Origin: Nakamurella sp. A5-74
GTDB lineage: Bacteria > Actinomycetota > Actinomycetes > Mycobacteriales > Nakamurellaceae
NCBI RefSeq assembly: GCF_040438885.1
Contig: NZ_CP159218.1
Location: 3,782,001-3,846,000 of the forward strand
Reading direction: 5' to 3'
Length of the DNA: 64,000 nucleotides
Below the pieces are notes generated by a model. It saw only the letters and a list, made by a program, of their open reading frames with translations. It was not told the DNA's origin and ran no database searches. Position numbers and translations under genes: made by a program. Below, in pieces: positions 63,117 to 64,000 of the stretch; the stretch's first letter is position 1, and each line of letters begins with the position of its first letter.

Positions 63117-63932
63117 GTGACCGAGAACCACCAGCACGGCAACCGCACCAACTCCTGGGCCGACCACGCCGCGGAGCGGACCGGCAGCAGTCAGGCCCCC
63201 GCGCGGTCCAACGGTGGCCGCCGCAGGATCATCATCGGCGCAGCGGCACTGCTCGCCGTCGGCGGCGTGGCCGGTGGAACCGCGCTGGCCAACGCCGGCA
63301 CCCCCGCCGCGCACAGTGCGGTCGCCGGCTACCAGGCCGGACCGGCCGTCGACCCCAGCGAGACGGCGGCCGCGCCGAGCACCTCGTCCGACAGTGACTC
63401 GGGCTCCATCGGGACCAGCGATGCCGGCACAGCTCCGGCCCCGCAGGACGGCGATGCGTCGATGCCTACGCCGCCGAAGCACGCACCTCACCTGGACGGC
63501 ACCGTCACCGGGACTGCAGACGGCGCGATCACCATCAAGGACCGCGAGGGCTTCACCCGCGTGATCAACGTGAGCGAATCGACCAAGTTCACCGACGACC
63601 TCACCGCGACCCCAGCGGGCGGCTCCGAGATCCACGCGATCGGCACGGTCAACGCCGACGGCATCTCGTTGGATGCCACCGAGGTCGGCGCTCGGCCGAC
63701 CCCGCCGGCCGGTGGCCCCGGAGCTGACGGCAAGGGCCGTGACGGCAAGGGGCCCGGCGCCGCCAAGGGCCAGGGTGGCGCCAAGGGCCAGGGTGGCGCC
63801 AAGGGGCCGGGTGGCGCCAAGGGGCCGGGTGCGGATGCTCCGAAGGCGCCGACCGGTACCGATGCACCGGCTGCACCCAACGATGCACCCGCTCCGTCGA
63901 CCGAGTCGTCGGCACCGACCACTACCGGGTGA
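63117..63932 (+). CDS. Exported DUF5666-like protein with KGxGGA repeats
   Basis: A 271-residue protein. After a 35-residue polar N-terminus comes one membrane helix or signal (RRIIIGAAALLAVGGVAGGTA), then a Ser/Asp-rich linker and a small beta domain (LDGTVTGTADGAITIKDREG, IGTVNADGISLDATEVG) resembling DUF5666. The Gly/Lys/Pro/Ala-rich tail contains GGAKGPGGAKGPG repeats (15-bp DNA units). GTG 63117 has AGAGGA upstream. Divergence from the two-component genes suggests it is a regulon member. Bases 63933-64000 show nothing recognisable. Confidence 0.75.
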   Translation: MTENHQHGNRTNSWADHAAERTGSSQAPARSNGGRRRIIIGAAALLAVGGVAGGTALANAGTPAAHSAVAGYQAGPAVDPSETAAAPSTSSDSDSGSIGTSDAGTAPAPQDGDASMPTPPKHAPHLDGTVTGTADGAITIKDREGFTRVINVSESTKFTDDLTATPAGGSEIHAIGTVNADGISLDATEVGARPTPPAGGPGADGKGRDGKGPGAAKGQGGAKGQGGAKGPGGAKGPGADAPKAPTGTDAPAAPNDAPAPSTESSAPTTTG

Positions 63933-64000
63933 TCTTCCGGCGGTGAGCGCACCAGCCCGGTCACGGATCGGGCCGGCGGAGCGATACCGAAGTGACGGGT

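Overview
The window is very GC-rich, almost every position is coding, GTG and occasional TTG starts are common, and 4-base stop/start overlaps (ATGA, GTGA) link many genes. Together with a tandem pair of resuscitation-promoting factors, F420/LLM oxidoreductases, a CGNR protein, a class F sortase and ECF sigma/anti-sigma genes, this points to a chromosomal segment of a high-GC actinobacterium. The order metG-tatD-rpf-rsmA-ispE and, further on, rsmI-pmt, with a pks16-type acyl-AMP ligase nearby, matches the Mycobacterium tuberculosis Rv1002c-Rv1013 neighbourhood. The abundant short intergenic repeats suggest a Frankineae/Nakamurella-like relative, but this was not tested. No rRNA, tRNA, insertion sequence, prophage or CRISPR array was seen.

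Layout. 1-6.5 kb: lipoprotein fragment, pks16-like ligase, DUF3311/MctP monocarboxylate permease pair, a degenerate alpha/beta hydrolase, a sugar-nucleotide-epimerase-like protein. 6.9-16.6 kb (minus): metG, tatD, two Rpf cell-wall enzymes, rsmA, ispE and an ABC-F protein, much of it translationally coupled. 16.6-28.1 kb: an insertion relative to the mycobacterial order, holding tetR/MFS, gnd, two lipoproteins, an FG-GAP secreted protein, a 33-residue-repeat protein, a GGDEF protein and yqeY. 28.1-36 kb: rsmI, pmt, sodA, DUF72/thiamine-binding pair, fur-catalase, VOC protein. 36-48.6 kb: CDF transporter, long-chain acyl-CoA ligase, L,D-transpeptidase, mmuM, LLM enzyme, etfBA, enoyl-CoA hydratase and acyl-CoA dehydrogenase (a beta-oxidation/branched-chain catabolism cluster). 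48.8-51.7 kb: ECF sigma, membrane anti-sigma, CHRD surface protein and class F sortase, with two copies of one promoter motif. 51.9-64 kb: PLP enzyme, LLM enzyme, membrane protein, CGNR regulator, epoxide hydrolase, prpE, FeS-type photolyase, and a two-component system whose response regulator is frameshifted.

The most unusual content is non-coding. There is a hairpin element with an identical 10-nt loop but different, still complementary, stems at two loci; a 32-bp tandem repeat family at two loci; a dispersed GATCGAGC-type repeat that supplies a stop codon to one gene and part of the linker of another; an 80-bp imperfect palindrome whose mismatches are mostly G-U wobbles on one strand; and a tandemly duplicated gnd 3' end with a 16-bp hairpin.

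Cell-envelope functions recur: Rpf pair, L,D-transpeptidase, protein O-mannosyltransferase, sortase with candidate substrate, several lipoproteins. So do oxidative stress (sodA, fur-catalase) and acyl-CoA metabolism. All functional names are by recognition of motifs and families from the translated sequence; no database search was run.
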